DNA from: CBFDBF01 sp050295355
GTDB taxonomy: Bacteria > Pseudomonadota > Gammaproteobacteria > Chromatiales > Chromatiaceae
NCBI GenBank assembly: GCA_050295355.1
Contig: JBNKPL010000001.1
Span: 1 to 64,000 of the forward strand
Length of the DNA: 64,000 nt
Direction of reading: 5' to 3'
The notes under the pieces were generated by a model. The model worked only from the letters and a program-made list of their open reading frames with translations. It had not been told where the DNA came from and did not search any database. The position numbers were made by a program, and so were the translations under genes. Numbering within the stretch: position 1 is the stretch's first letter; each line of letters begins with the position of its first letter. Of this stretch, positions 52,789 through 61,683 are shown piece by piece.

Positions 52789-53325
52789 ATGCAAGAGATC
52801 CTGAACAAGGCGGCACAGATTCGGCTCGTCATCTTCGATGTGGACGGCGTCCTCACCGACGGCCGCCTGATCATTGGCGACGACGGCCAGGAGTACAAGG
52901 CATTCAACACCAAGGACGGCCACGGCATGAAGATGCTGCGCTCCACCGGGGTGGAGATCGGCATCATCACCGGCCGCACCTCCAACGTGGTGGCCCTGCG
53001 CATGGAGGGACTGGGCATTGAGCACCTCTACCAGGGACAGCAGGACAAACTGCCCGCCTATGAGGAACTGAAGGCCAAACTGGGCCTCAAAGATGAACAG
53101 GTCGCCTACGTGGGCGACGACGTGGTGGACCTGCCCATCCTATGCCGGGTGGGGCTGGCCCTGACGGTGGCGGACGCCCACCATCTGGCGAAGCAACACG
53201 CCCACTGGCAGACCGAACACAACGGCGGCCGGGGCGCGGCGCGCGAGGTATGTGAACTCATTATGGAGGCGCAGGGAACCCTGCAACCCCTGATGGAGCG
53301 TTATGTTTCCGGAGACCCATGTTAG
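52789..53325 (+). CDS. kdsC: 3-deoxy-D-manno-octulosonate 8-phosphate phosphatase
   Basis: HAD phosphatase of Kdo synthesis, 178 residues: LVIFDVDGVLTDGRL (nucleophile Asp), IITGRTSNVV, and YVGDDVVDLPIL. It overlaps lptC by seven bases. Confidence 0.96.
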   Translation: MQEILNKAAQIRLVIFDVDGVLTDGRLIIGDDGQEYKAFNTKDGHGMKMLRSTGVEIGIITGRTSNVVALRMEGLGIEHLYQGQQDKLPAYEELKAKLGLKDEQVAYVGDDVVDLPILCRVGLALTVADAHHLAKQHAHWQTEHNGGRGAAREVCELIMEAQGTLQPLMERYVSGDPC

Positions 53326-53885
53326 AACCCCGTAATCTGATGTTCGGCGGCGTGCTGCTGATCCTGTTGGGGGGCAGCCAGTGGCTGGCCTCCACTTCCC
53401 AGAAAGAGAGCGTGCCCATCGAGCCGGAAACCCACGATGCGGACTATTTCGTGGAGAACTTCACCAACACCAACATGGACGTCACCGGCCGGCCGTTCCG
53501 GCGCCTGCGCGCCAGCAAGATGCTGCACTTCCCCGACGATGACAGCACCCAGCTGACCGATCCCTATCTCACCCTGTACGAGGACAACGTCCCGCTGTGG
53601 AAGATCCAGTCGGAACGGGGCTGGGTCTCGGGCGACGGCGAACTGCTGCTTCTGAAGGGCCGGGTGGTGATCGACCGCATCAAGACGGAAGAACTGCGCC
53701 CGCTGAATATCGTCACCCGCAACCTGCGGCTGCAGCCGGAACAGAACTATGCGGAAACCGATGAGGTAGTGACTGTCACCAGCGAGGGAAGCCGGTTAAA
53801 ATCCCGTGGAGCACAGGCCTGGTTCTCGGAACCAGTAAAATTCAAATTTCTTTCCGATGTAAGGGGACAATATGCCGTCAAGTAA
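53319..53885 (+). CDS. lptC: LPS export system protein LptC
   Basis: 188 residues; one N-terminal membrane anchor (LMFGGVLLILLGGSQWLA) and a periplasmic beta-jellyroll (DADYFVENFTNTNMDVTG, GWVSGDGELLLLKGRVVI). It connects the LptBFG complex to LptA. lptF and lptG are not in the window, as is usual. Confidence 0.93.
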   Translation: MLEPRNLMFGGVLLILLGGSQWLASTSQKESVPIEPETHDADYFVENFTNTNMDVTGRPFRRLRASKMLHFPDDDSTQLTDPYLTLYEDNVPLWKIQSERGWVSGDGELLLLKGRVVIDRIKTEELRPLNIVTRNLRLQPEQNYAETDEVVTVTSEGSRLKSRGAQAWFSEPVKFKFLSDVRGQYAVK

Positions 53886-54387
53886 CCGCGTAATCTGGAC
53901 CACTCTCCTTCTGTTTTCCCTGATGTCCCCCCTCAGCGCACTGGCGTTGCAGTCGGACATAAACCAGCCCATTACCGTGGAAGCGGACAGCATGGATGTG
54001 GACGACGCCACCGGAACCAGCGTCTACCGCGGCAACGTTGTATTGCGCCAGGGCACCATCACCCTGAAATCCAGCAAGCTCACGGTCATCCAGGGCAAGG
54101 GAAACAAATCGGACCGGATCATCGCCACCGGCAGCCCTGCGGTCCTGCGCCAGCTGCCGGACGGCAAGAAGGAGTATGTGGAGGGCCGCGCCCAACGCAT
54201 GGAGTACACCGTGGACGGCGAGATCCTCTATCTCATCGACAAGGCCAGCATCAAACAAGGTCCGGATTTCTTCAAGAGCGACCGCATCGCCTGGGACCGG
54301 GCGCACGCCGTGATCAAGGCGGGCGCCAGCGCCCAGGGCCAACGCCGCGTACAGGTCACCATCGGCTCCAAGCAAAATAAACCATGA
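53872..54387 (+). CDS. lptA: LPS transport periplasmic protein LptA
   Basis: 171 residues with a signal peptide ending SPLSALA. Jellyroll repeats: ITVEADSMDVDDATGTSVYRG (quoted part), NVVLRQGTITLKSSKLTV and PDGKKEYVEGRAQRMEY. Bridges inner and outer membrane. It overlaps both neighbours. Confidence 0.95.
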   Translation: MPSSNRVIWTTLLLFSLMSPLSALALQSDINQPITVEADSMDVDDATGTSVYRGNVVLRQGTITLKSSKLTVIQGKGNKSDRIIATGSPAVLRQLPDGKKEYVEGRAQRMEYTVDGEILYLIDKASIKQGPDFFKSDRIAWDRAHAVIKAGASAQGQRRVQVTIGSKQNKP

Positions 54388-55109
54388 GTCTGCTGGTCGC
54401 GCGCAATCTGGAGAAGCACTACCGGCACCGCGCGGTGGTGAACGATGTCTCCCTGCAGATCGCCAGCGGCGAGGTGGTGGGGTTGCTGGGTCCTAACGGC
54501 GCCGGCAAGACCACCTGCTTCTATATGATCGCCGGTCTCATCCCCGTGGAGCACGGGACCATCGTCCTGGACAATGCGGACATCACCATCTTCCCCATGC
54601 ATGCCCGCGCCCAGCGCGGACTGGGCTACCTGGCGCAGGAACCCTCCGTGTTCCGCAAACTGTCGGTATATGACAACCTGCTCGGCATCATGGAGACGCG
54701 CGCCGGCCTGGACCGGCCCACCCAGATGGAGAAGGTGGAAGGGCTGCTCTACGATTTCGGCCTTGGCCATCTGCGCGAAAGCCTGGCCATGAGCCTGTCC
54801 GGCGGTGAGCGGCGCCGCCTGGAGATCGCCCGCGCCCTGGCGGTGGAACCCCAGGTCATCCTGCTGGACGAACCCTTCGCCGGGGTAGACCCCATCTCGG
54901 TGGTGGATATCCAGAAGATCATCCGCGCCCTCGCGTCCCGCGGCATCGGCATCCTCATTACCGACCACAACGTGCGCGAAACCCTGGGGATCTGTGACCG
55001 CGCCTACATCATCAGCGAGGGCCGCCTGATCGCGGAGGGCGATCCCCAGGCGATCCTGGCCCACGAGGAAGTGCGCTCGGTCTACCTGGGCAAGGATTTC
55101 CGGCTTTAA
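54384..55109 (+). CDS. lptB: LPS export ABC transporter ATPase LptB
   Basis: 241 residues: Walker A GPNGAGKTTCFYMI, Q loop LAQEPSVFRKL, signature SLSGGERRRLEIARA, Walker B VILLDEPFAGVDP. A weak GC hairpin (55113-55139) follows the stop codon. Confidence 0.98.
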   Translation: MSLLVARNLEKHYRHRAVVNDVSLQIASGEVVGLLGPNGAGKTTCFYMIAGLIPVEHGTIVLDNADITIFPMHARAQRGLGYLAQEPSVFRKLSVYDNLLGIMETRAGLDRPTQMEKVEGLLYDFGLGHLRESLAMSLSGGERRRLEIARALAVEPQVILLDEPFAGVDPISVVDIQKIIRALASRGIGILITDHNVRETLGICDRAYIISEGRLIAEGDPQAILAHEEVRSVYLGKDFRL

Positions 55110-55156
55110 TAACCTGGCGAGCGTCTTTTTCTCGCCGGGCTATCTTCAAATAATCT

Positions 55157-55265
55157 CTTTAGCCACGGAGAACACTGAGGTTCACAGGAGCGGCCCCGTG
55201 GCTACGCATTAGCCTGTAGGACCACACCGCGCGGCCTTCTTTCGCGGCTCGCAGCGCCGCTCCTA
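55157..55265. repeat. Degraded CACAGAG arm joined to a REP-like GTAGGA block
   Basis: In the 303-base lptB-rpoN gap. CTTTAGCCACGGAGAACACTG then AGGTTCACAGGAG (55157-55190) is one arm of the CACAGAG family; the facing arm is reduced to CCCCGTGGCTACG. Then GCCTGTAGGACCACACCGCG and a GCGGCGCTGCGAGCCGCGAA hairpin (minus-strand reading) resemble the GTAGGAGC blocks at 6383 and 58335. No gene seen. Confidence 0.7.
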
Positions 55266-55359
55266 CCTGCGCCTGAATGGCCCGTTGACCGCCTAGATAA
55301 CCATGCCGCGGAAAGGGACAAATACTTGCTTCCCTGAGGTGAAAATTGGGCTAGAATTG

Positions 55360-55378
55360 GTATGTAAAGAAAACATAC
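55360..55378. promoter_or_regulatory. Inverted repeat upstream of rpoN
   Basis: GTATGT, seven bases, ACATAC, 34 bases before the rpoN ATG, overlapping a TAGAAT (55352-55357) that could be a -10 element. Candidate operator; weak evidence. Confidence 0.4.
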
Positions 55379-55412
55379 AAATTATGTACCAGTTTGATTG
55401 TAACAAGTCCGT

Positions 55413-56900
55413 ATGAAGCAAACTTTACAGCTTCGCCTCGGGCAACACCTTACCATGACACCGCAGCTGCAGCAGGCTATCCGGCTGCTGCAGCTTTCCA
55501 CGCTCGACCTGAAACAGGAGATCCAGGAGGCCCTGGAGTCCAACCTGATGCTGGAGACGGAGGAGGACCGGCCGTCACAGGAGACCGCGTCCGAGGACAG
55601 GGACTCCGACTTCGCCATGGACCGGGAGAGCTACGAAGGCGCGGCGGAGCGAAGCAACGGCGCGGATGAAGAGCGCGAGATCAACACCGAATCCGACCTC
55701 ATGCCGGACGAACTCCCGGTGGACAGCAAATGGGACGACATCTACGACAGCGTCCCCACCACCAGCTACCAGGCCTCATCCGAAGAGAGCGACTATCTGG
55801 TCCAGTGCAGCGCCGGCAACACCCTCTACGACCACCTCATGTGGCAACTCAACCTGACCCCCTTTAACGAACTGGACCGGGCCATCGCCACCACCATCAT
55901 CGACGCGGTGAACGAAGAGGGTTATCTCTCCGCCGGCGTGGAAGAGATCTGCCTGGCGGTGGACAACGAAGAGGTGCAGGAGGAAGAGGTGGAAGCGGTG
56001 CTGCACCGCGTACAGCAGTTCGACCCTCCTGGGGTGGCCGCCCGCGACCTGCGGGAGTGCCTGCTGCTGCAGTTGGCCCAGCTGGCGGAGGATACCCCGT
56101 GGCGACCCGAGGCGCTGCAGCTGGTGAAGGAGCATTTCGACCTGCTGGCGAGCCAGGATCAGACCCAGATCAAACGCCGCATGAAGCTGTCGGACGAAGA
56201 GCTGTCCGAGGTCAACCACCTGATCCGCTCGCTCAATCCCCGCCCGGGAACAGCCATCGCCGACGCCGAACCCCAGTATGTGGTGCCGGACGTATTCGTC
56301 ACCAAGAAAGACGGCAAGTGGGAGGTGGAGCTGAATCCCAGCATCACCCCGAAACTGCGGATCAACTCCAGTTACGCCAGCCTGATCCGCCGGGCGGACA
56401 ACAGCGAAGACAACACCTATCTGAAAAACCACCTGCAGGAGGCGCGCTGGTTTATCAAAAGCCTGTTGAGCCGCAACGAAACCCTGCTCCGCGTGGCCAC
56501 CAAAATCGTGGAGGTGCAGCGGAGTTTTTTCGAGTATGGTGAAGAGGCCATGCGCCCGCTGGTGCTGCGGGATATCGCGGAGGCGCTGGATATGCATGAA
56601 TCCACCATCTCCCGGGTCACTACGCAAAAGTACATGCACACCCCGCGCGGGACACTGGAATTCAAATATTTCTTTTCCAGCCATGTAGGTACGGCTGGAG
56701 GGGGAGAATGCTCGGCCACCGCGATCCGGGCCCTGATCAAAAAGCTGGTTGCCGCCGAAAAGCCGAACAAGCCGCTCAGCGACAACAAGATAGCGAGCAT
56801 ACTCGCCGAACAGGGCATCAATATCGCCCGGCGCACCGTAGCAAAGTACCGCGAAGCGATGGCAATTCCGCCATCGAATGAGCGCAAACGTCTGACCTAG
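55413..56900 (+). CDS. rpoN: RNA polymerase sigma-54 factor RpoN
   Basis: 495 residues. Region I MKQTLQLRLGQHLTMTPQLQQAIRLLQLS (quoted part LTMTPQLQQAIRLLQ), an acidic region II (~45-110), the core-binding domain, and the C-terminal RpoN box ARRTVAKYREAM that reads the -24 element. ILAEQGINIARRTVAKYR is normal. The amtB upstream region in this window carries a matching promoter. Confidence 0.98.
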   Translation: MKQTLQLRLGQHLTMTPQLQQAIRLLQLSTLDLKQEIQEALESNLMLETEEDRPSQETASEDRDSDFAMDRESYEGAAERSNGADEEREINTESDLMPDELPVDSKWDDIYDSVPTTSYQASSEESDYLVQCSAGNTLYDHLMWQLNLTPFNELDRAIATTIIDAVNEEGYLSAGVEEICLAVDNEEVQEEEVEAVLHRVQQFDPPGVAARDLRECLLLQLAQLAEDTPWRPEALQLVKEHFDLLASQDQTQIKRRMKLSDEELSEVNHLIRSLNPRPGTAIADAEPQYVVPDVFVTKKDGKWEVELNPSITPKLRINSSYASLIRRADNSEDNTYLKNHLQEARWFIKSLLSRNETLLRVATKIVEVQRSFFEYGEEAMRPLVLRDIAEALDMHESTISRVTTQKYMHTPRGTLEFKYFFSSHVGTAGGGECSATAIRALIKKLVAAEKPNKPLSDNKIASILAEQGINIARRTVAKYREAMAIPPSNERKRLT

Positions 56901-56923
56901 ACGAGATAAGAAAGGAGCAAACT

Positions 56924-57253
56924 ATGCAAATTAGCCTTACCGGTCACCACATCGACATCACTGAGGCTCTGAGAAACTACGTGGACTCCAAGTTCGAACG
57001 ACTGGAACGCCATTTCGATCACGTCACCAATGTACACGTCGTCCTCAGCGTGGAAAAAGTCCGTCAAAAGGCGGAAGCCACCGTGCATGTAAACGGCGCC
57101 GACATCTTCGCCGATTCCACCGAAGAGGATATGTACGCCGCTATCGACGGCCTGGTAGACAAGCTGGACCGGCAGGTAAAGAAGCACAAGGAGAAGATCA
57201 CCAACCACCGCGGCAACGGACGGGCCAAGGGCGTGGAGCAGGCGGAATCCTGA
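56924..57253 (+). CDS. hpf: Ribosome hibernation promoting factor (short HPF)
   Basis: 109-residue HPF/RaiA-type protein: QISLTGHHIDITEALRNYV, KFERLERHFDHV, and EEDMYAAIDGLVDKLDRQVKKHKEK. It dimerises or inactivates 70S ribosomes in stationary phase. GAAAGGAGC precedes the ATG. Between rpoN and rapZ, where ptsN normally follows it. Confidence 0.96.
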   Translation: MQISLTGHHIDITEALRNYVDSKFERLERHFDHVTNVHVVLSVEKVRQKAEATVHVNGADIFADSTEEDMYAAIDGLVDKLDRQVKKHKEKITNHRGNGRAKGVEQAES

Positions 57254-57326
57254 TCTGACCACCGGGAGGGGGAACGGCCGCCGCCGTTTCCCCTCCTCAC
57301 CCCCACATGCAGCCCACCTCACCCAC

Positions 57327-58184
57327 ATGCGCCTGATCATCGTCACCGGCCTGTCCGGTTCGGGAAAAACCATCGCCCTCCACACCCTGGAGGACCTGGG
57401 ATACAACTGCATCGATAATCTTCCCATGTATCTGCTGAAGGCGCTGGCGGAGGTGCTGCTCCAACAGTCTCCGCAAGAACGGCACCGAACGGCGGTGGGC
57501 ATTGATGCCCGCAACCAGATGGAAGACCTGCAGGATCTGCCGAAGCTGGTGAAGGAGATGAAGGCGCAGGAGCTGGAGTGCGAGATCGTATTCCTGGAGG
57601 CCCAGGACGACACCCTGATCAAGCGCTTCAGCGAGACCCGCCGCAAACACCCCCTGACCCGCGGCAACCATCCCCTGGCCGAGGCGATCCAACTGGAACG
57701 CGCCCTGCTGGAGCCCATCATCCGGGATGCCGATCTGCGCATCGACACCACCCATACCAACCAGCACGAACTGCGCGAGATCATCAGCGCCCGGCTGAAC
57801 GAAAAGCAGCAGCGGACCATCTCCATCCTGTTTCAATCCTTCGGCTACAAGCATGGGGTACCGCGGGATGTGGACTTCGTATTCGACGCCCGCTGCCTGC
57901 CCAACCCCCACTGGGTACAGGAGCTGCGCCCGCTGACCGGCCGGGACGAGGCGGTGTGCCGGTTTCTGGAGAGCGATCCCTCCGTGGCGCGGATGAAACA
58001 GGACCTCACCGGCTTTCTGGATCACTGGATCCCGGTCTTCGAAGCGGACGGCCGCAACTACCTCACCATTGCGGTGGGTTGTACCGGCGGCCACCACCGG
58101 TCCGTCTACCTGGTGGAGCAACTAGCCGCCCATTTCAGCGGAGGCGGCCGCCAGGTCGTGATCCGGCACCGGGAACTCTCCTAG
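57327..58184 (+). CDS. rapZ: RNase adapter protein RapZ
   Basis: 285 residues: Walker A VTGLSGSGKTIALHTLEDLGY (quoted part GLSGSGKT), FDARCLPNPHW, and the C-terminal VGCTGGHHRSVYLVEQL. In E. coli it directs GlmZ decay and glucosamine synthesis. Its usual neighbours ptsN (before) and ptsO (after) are missing. Confidence 0.96.
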   Translation: MRLIIVTGLSGSGKTIALHTLEDLGYNCIDNLPMYLLKALAEVLLQQSPQERHRTAVGIDARNQMEDLQDLPKLVKEMKAQELECEIVFLEAQDDTLIKRFSETRRKHPLTRGNHPLAEAIQLERALLEPIIRDADLRIDTTHTNQHELREIISARLNEKQQRTISILFQSFGYKHGVPRDVDFVFDARCLPNPHWVQELRPLTGRDEAVCRFLESDPSVARMKQDLTGFLDHWIPVFEADGRNYLTIAVGCTGGHHRSVYLVEQLAAHFSGGGRQVVIRHRELS

Positions 58185-58209
58185 CCCCGCCGTCCCCTCA
58201 GGGTTCCGT

Positions 58210-58482
58210 CTTAGCCACAGAGGGCACAGAGAACACAGAGGTAAGAAAGTAAAATTCTTCTCTTTGGTGCAATACATTTCCGGCCATCCCATGCCTGTTC
58301 TGTCTGGTGGGGTAGGACTCCACCCCACGCGAATAACCCCTGTCCAAAAAACAACCACCTGTAGGAGCCGCGTTCCCGCGGCGATTGAATAGGCCGCAGA
58401 GGTAAAACCGCCCCCCAAGCCACAGGACACAAAAAACAGATAGTCAAACTCTCCGTGACCTCTGTGCTCTCTGTGGCAATAA
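58210..58482. repeat. CACAGAG-type inverted repeat with a REP-like block inside
   Basis: Left arm 58210-58241 (TTAGCCACAGAGGGCACAG then AGAACACAGAGG) and right arm 58448-58482 (CTCTCCGTGACCTCTGTG then CTCTCTGTGGCAATAAA), about 205 bases apart. In between lies the second copy of the REP-like composite block (58335-58389, with the GCCGCG-TTCC-CGCGGC hairpin) and a fragment CCACAGGACAC at 58420-58430. This is most of the 458-base rapZ-mgtE gap; the remainder (58483-58642) shows no feature I can name. Confidence 0.85.
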
Positions 58483-58642
58483 AATCCCGGATTTCAGTAC
58501 ACTAGAACGGACGAACCTCCGGCCAAACTACACCTCCGTCACAAATCTTTCACACACCCCCCCTGTAAAAATCACAGATACCCTTGTAGTATTTGCGGCA
58601 CCCTCCCGGCGCCCCCGGCGCCAGCGAAAAAAAGGCACTTTC

Positions 58643-60004
58643 ATGTCCCTACAGGCCGCAGAAAACAATCAGGACACCCGCCTGGAACGGCTGCAGGAAC
58701 TGCTGGACAGCGGCACCATGCAGCAGAGCGGCCGCCTGCTGAACGCCCTCACCCCCGGTGAAATCGCCCATATCCTGGAGGCGTTGCCCATCAGCCAGCG
58801 TGACATCGTCTGGGGCCTGGTGGACGAAGAGAACGACGGCGACGTGCTGATGGAACTGGCCGACGACGTGCGCGCCGACCTCATCAGCCGTATGGACAAG
58901 GCCGAGGTGGTGGCGGTCAGTGAGGGTCTGGATACGGACGACCTGGCCGACCTGGTCCAGGAACTGCCCCACTACATCACCCGCGAAATCCTCGCCACCC
59001 TCGACAGCCAGAACCGGCAGCGGCTGGAGACGGTCCTCTCCTACCCCGAGGACACCGCCGGCGGCCTGATGAATCCCGATGCGGTCACCGTCCGCCCGGA
59101 GGTGAGCCTGGATGTGGTGATGCGTTATCTGCGCATGCTGAAAGAGCAGATACCGCCCCATACGGACAGCCTGATCGTGGTCAACCGCGACGCCCGCTAT
59201 CTCGGCGTGCTCCCCCTCACCGCCCTGGTCACCAACGACCCCGACGACATCGTGGCCGAGGTGATGTCCCTGGACATGAAACCGATCCCCGCCACCTGGG
59301 ATGACGGCCAGGTGGCTACCCGTTTCGAGCGGCACGACCTGCTCTCCGCCCCGGTGGTGGATGAGGAGGGCCGGCTGCTGGGCCGCATCACCGTGGACGA
59401 CGTGGTGGACCTGATCCGTGAAGAGGGCGAACACGCCTTCATGGGGCAGGCGGGTCTCTCCGAAGACGAGGATATGTTCGCCCCAGTCCTGGACAGCGCC
59501 CAGCGGCGGGCGGTCTGGCTCGGACTCAACCTGATTACCGCCTTCTTCACCTCCTGGGTGATCGGCCAGTTCGAGGCCACCATCGAAAAGGTGGTGGCGC
59601 TGGCGGTACTGATGCCCATCGTCGCCAGCATGGGTGGGATCGCCGGCTCCCAGACCCTCACCCTGACCATCCGCGGCATCGCCCTGGGGCAGCTCTCCAG
59701 CAAAAACATCCCCCGGCTGCTGCTCAAGGAACTGGGGGTAGGTCTTTTCAACAGCGTGATCCTGGCGGCCCTGGTGGCCCTGGTGGCGGGCCTCTGGTTC
59801 AACAGTACCGCCATCGCCATCCTGATCGCCATCGCCCTCACCATTAACATGACCTGCGCGGCCTTCACTGGCGCGGTACTGCCGCTGATCCTGAAAAAGG
59901 CGGGGATCGACCCGGCCCTGGCGGGCGGGGTGCTGCTGATCACGGTCACCGACGCGGTCGGTTTCATCGCCTTCCTGGGTCTGGCCACCATATACCTCAT
60001 GTAA
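58643..60004 (+). CDS. mgtE: Magnesium transporter MgtE
   Basis: 453 residues: cytoplasmic MgtE N domain (LTPGEIAHILEALP), two CBS domains (DTAGGLMNPDAVTV to VVDEEGRLLGRITVDDVVDLI) and five C-terminal spans with PIVASMGGIAGSQTLTLTIRG. A Mg2+ channel gated by Mg2+ binding to the cytoplasmic domains. It follows the rapZ region, a common placement. No M-box riboswitch was recognised upstream. Confidence 0.96.
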   Translation: MSLQAAENNQDTRLERLQELLDSGTMQQSGRLLNALTPGEIAHILEALPISQRDIVWGLVDEENDGDVLMELADDVRADLISRMDKAEVVAVSEGLDTDDLADLVQELPHYITREILATLDSQNRQRLETVLSYPEDTAGGLMNPDAVTVRPEVSLDVVMRYLRMLKEQIPPHTDSLIVVNRDARYLGVLPLTALVTNDPDDIVAEVMSLDMKPIPATWDDGQVATRFERHDLLSAPVVDEEGRLLGRITVDDVVDLIREEGEHAFMGQAGLSEDEDMFAPVLDSAQRRAVWLGLNLITAFFTSWVIGQFEATIEKVVALAVLMPIVASMGGIAGSQTLTLTIRGIALGQLSSKNIPRLLLKELGVGLFNSVILAALVALVAGLWFNSTAIAILIAIALTINMTCAAFTGAVLPLILKKAGIDPALAGGVLLITVTDAVGFIAFLGLATIYLM

Positions 60005-60005
60005 A

Positions 60006-60929
60006 ATGCCGCCGCTGATTGAGATCGAAAACCTCAGCCGCTACTACGGCAACCTCCGCGCCGTACGCGACGTCAGCTTTGAACTGCGGCGCGGTGAAAT
60101 CCTCGGCTTCCTCGGACCCAACGGGGCGGGCAAATCCACCACCATGGGCATGATCAGCGGCGTGCTGGCCCCCTCGGGCGGCAGCATCCGGCTCAACGGC
60201 CTGGATCTACTACAACACCCGGCCAGGGCCAAGGCGGCCCTGGGCTACCTGCCGGAACAGCCGCCCCTCTATACGGAACTGACCGTGGACGAGTACCTGC
60301 GCTTCTGCGCCCAACTGCGCGGGGCCGGGCGCAAGAAGATCCCCTCCCAGGTCGCCCAGGCCAAGGAGCGGTGCGGACTGGAGACCAGCGGCGGACGCCT
60401 CATCGACAACCTCTCCAAGGGCTACCGCCAGCGGGTGGGCATCGCCCAGGCGATCATCCACCACCCCGAGATCATCATCCTGGACGAACCCACCAGCGGC
60501 CTCGATCCCAACCAGATCCAGGAGATCCGCAAGCTGATCCAGGAGCTGGGGGAGGAGCACGGCGTAATCCTCTCCACCCACATCCTCTCCGAGGTGGAGA
60601 GCACCTGCGACCGGGTGCTGATCCTGCATGAGGGGCGCGTGGTCTATGCGGAACAGATGGCTCAACTGCATCGGCAGGCATCCGATCAAGTTACCGTTCG
60701 CCTGGAACGGCCTCCGTCGGCAGAAGAGCTGGAGCAGCTGCCGGGCATCACCTATGTAGAGGCCCTGTCCGGGGACCGCTTCCGGCTGCAACTGTCCGAA
60801 GAGGCCGCAGCGGCGGAACTCTCAAAGGCACTCAGCGAACAGGGCTGGGGACTGTGCGAGTTCACCCCGGAACGGCAGGACCTGGAGCAGATCTTCACCC
60901 GGCTCACGGCGCGGGAGGCGGCGGCCTGA
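60006..60929 (+). CDS. ABC transporter ATPase, GldA-like
   Basis: 307 residues: Walker A GPNGAGKSTTMGMI, signature NLSKGYRQRVGIAQA, Walker B IIILDEPTSGLDPNQ, and a ~80-residue C-terminal domain like that of GldA/CcmA-type exporters. It begins a tightly packed operon with a permease, a GldG-like protein and a DUF4340 protein (gaps of 1 to 5 bases). Substrate unknown. Confidence 0.92.
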   Translation: MPPLIEIENLSRYYGNLRAVRDVSFELRRGEILGFLGPNGAGKSTTMGMISGVLAPSGGSIRLNGLDLLQHPARAKAALGYLPEQPPLYTELTVDEYLRFCAQLRGAGRKKIPSQVAQAKERCGLETSGGRLIDNLSKGYRQRVGIAQAIIHHPEIIILDEPTSGLDPNQIQEIRKLIQELGEEHGVILSTHILSEVESTCDRVLILHEGRVVYAEQMAQLHRQASDQVTVRLERPPSAEELEQLPGITYVEALSGDRFRLQLSEEAAAAELSKALSEQGWGLCEFTPERQDLEQIFTRLTAREAAA

Positions 60930-60930
60930 C

Positions 60931-61680
60931 ATGATCGCCATCCTGCAACGCGAACTGCGCAGCCTCTTCCTCTCCCCCCTGGCCTGGGTGCTGTTCGGGG
61001 TGATGCAACTGATCCTGGCCTGGCTGTTCCTGGTCCAGCTGGAGCAGTTCCTCCAGGTGCAACCGCGGCTGGCGAACCTGGCCGCCGCGCCCGGGGTCAC
61101 CGACCTGCTGGCGATCCCCCTGCTGGATAGCGCCTCGCTCATCATTATGCTGCTGATCCCGCTGCTCAGTATGCGGCTGTTCAGCGAAGAGTACCGCAAC
61201 AACACCTACCGCCTGCTGCTCTCCGCCCCGGTCTCCCTGACCCGGATCGTGCTCGGCAAATACCTGGCGCTGGCCGCGGTGCTGTTCCTCATGCTCCTGC
61301 TCACCGCCCTGATGCCGCTCTCGCTCCTGACCGGCAGCGAACTGGATCTCGGTAAGCTCTCCGCCGGTCTGCTGGCACTGGCGCTGGAGCTGGCCCTGTT
61401 CGGCGCCATCGGGCTGTTCCTCTCCAGCCTCACCGAACGGCCCGCGGTGGCGGCGGCGGGCACCTACGGCCTGTTGCTGTTCCTGTGGATTCTCAATATG
61501 GCGGCGGGCAGCGAGGGCGAAGGGAGCGCCCTGTTCAACTGGATCTCCCCGGTCACCCATTTCCGCGGCCTGCTGTCGGGTCTGGTGCAGAGCAGCGATG
61601 TCGCCTATTTCCTGCTGCTCACCGCCGCCTTCCTGCTGCTCACCGTGCATCGGCTGGAAGGCCGCCGTTCCCTGGACTGA
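60931..61680 (+). CDS. ABC transporter permease, GldF-like
   Basis: 249 residues, about six spans. MIAILQRELRSLFLSPLAWVLF is the typical start of the ABC-2 GldF-like permease; RLFSEEYRNNTYRLLLSAPVS is the coupling region (quoted part RNNTYRLLLSAPV). Works with the preceding ATPase. Confidence 0.9.
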   Translation: MIAILQRELRSLFLSPLAWVLFGVMQLILAWLFLVQLEQFLQVQPRLANLAAAPGVTDLLAIPLLDSASLIIMLLIPLLSMRLFSEEYRNNTYRLLLSAPVSLTRIVLGKYLALAAVLFLMLLLTALMPLSLLTGSELDLGKLSAGLLALALELALFGAIGLFLSSLTERPAVAAAGTYGLLLFLWILNMAAGSEGEGSALFNWISPVTHFRGLLSGLVQSSDVAYFLLLTAAFLLLTVHRLEGRRSLD

Positions 61681-61683
61681 CCC

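Noticed and set aside
3273..58482. CRISPR array made of the CACAGAG repeats
   Set aside because: The repeats are inverted pairs scattered at single sites, with no regular direct-repeat and spacer pattern and no cas genes.
58483..58642. M-box magnesium riboswitch before mgtE
   Set aside because: The leader is short and shows no M-box-like paired core; only A-rich and C-rich runs.
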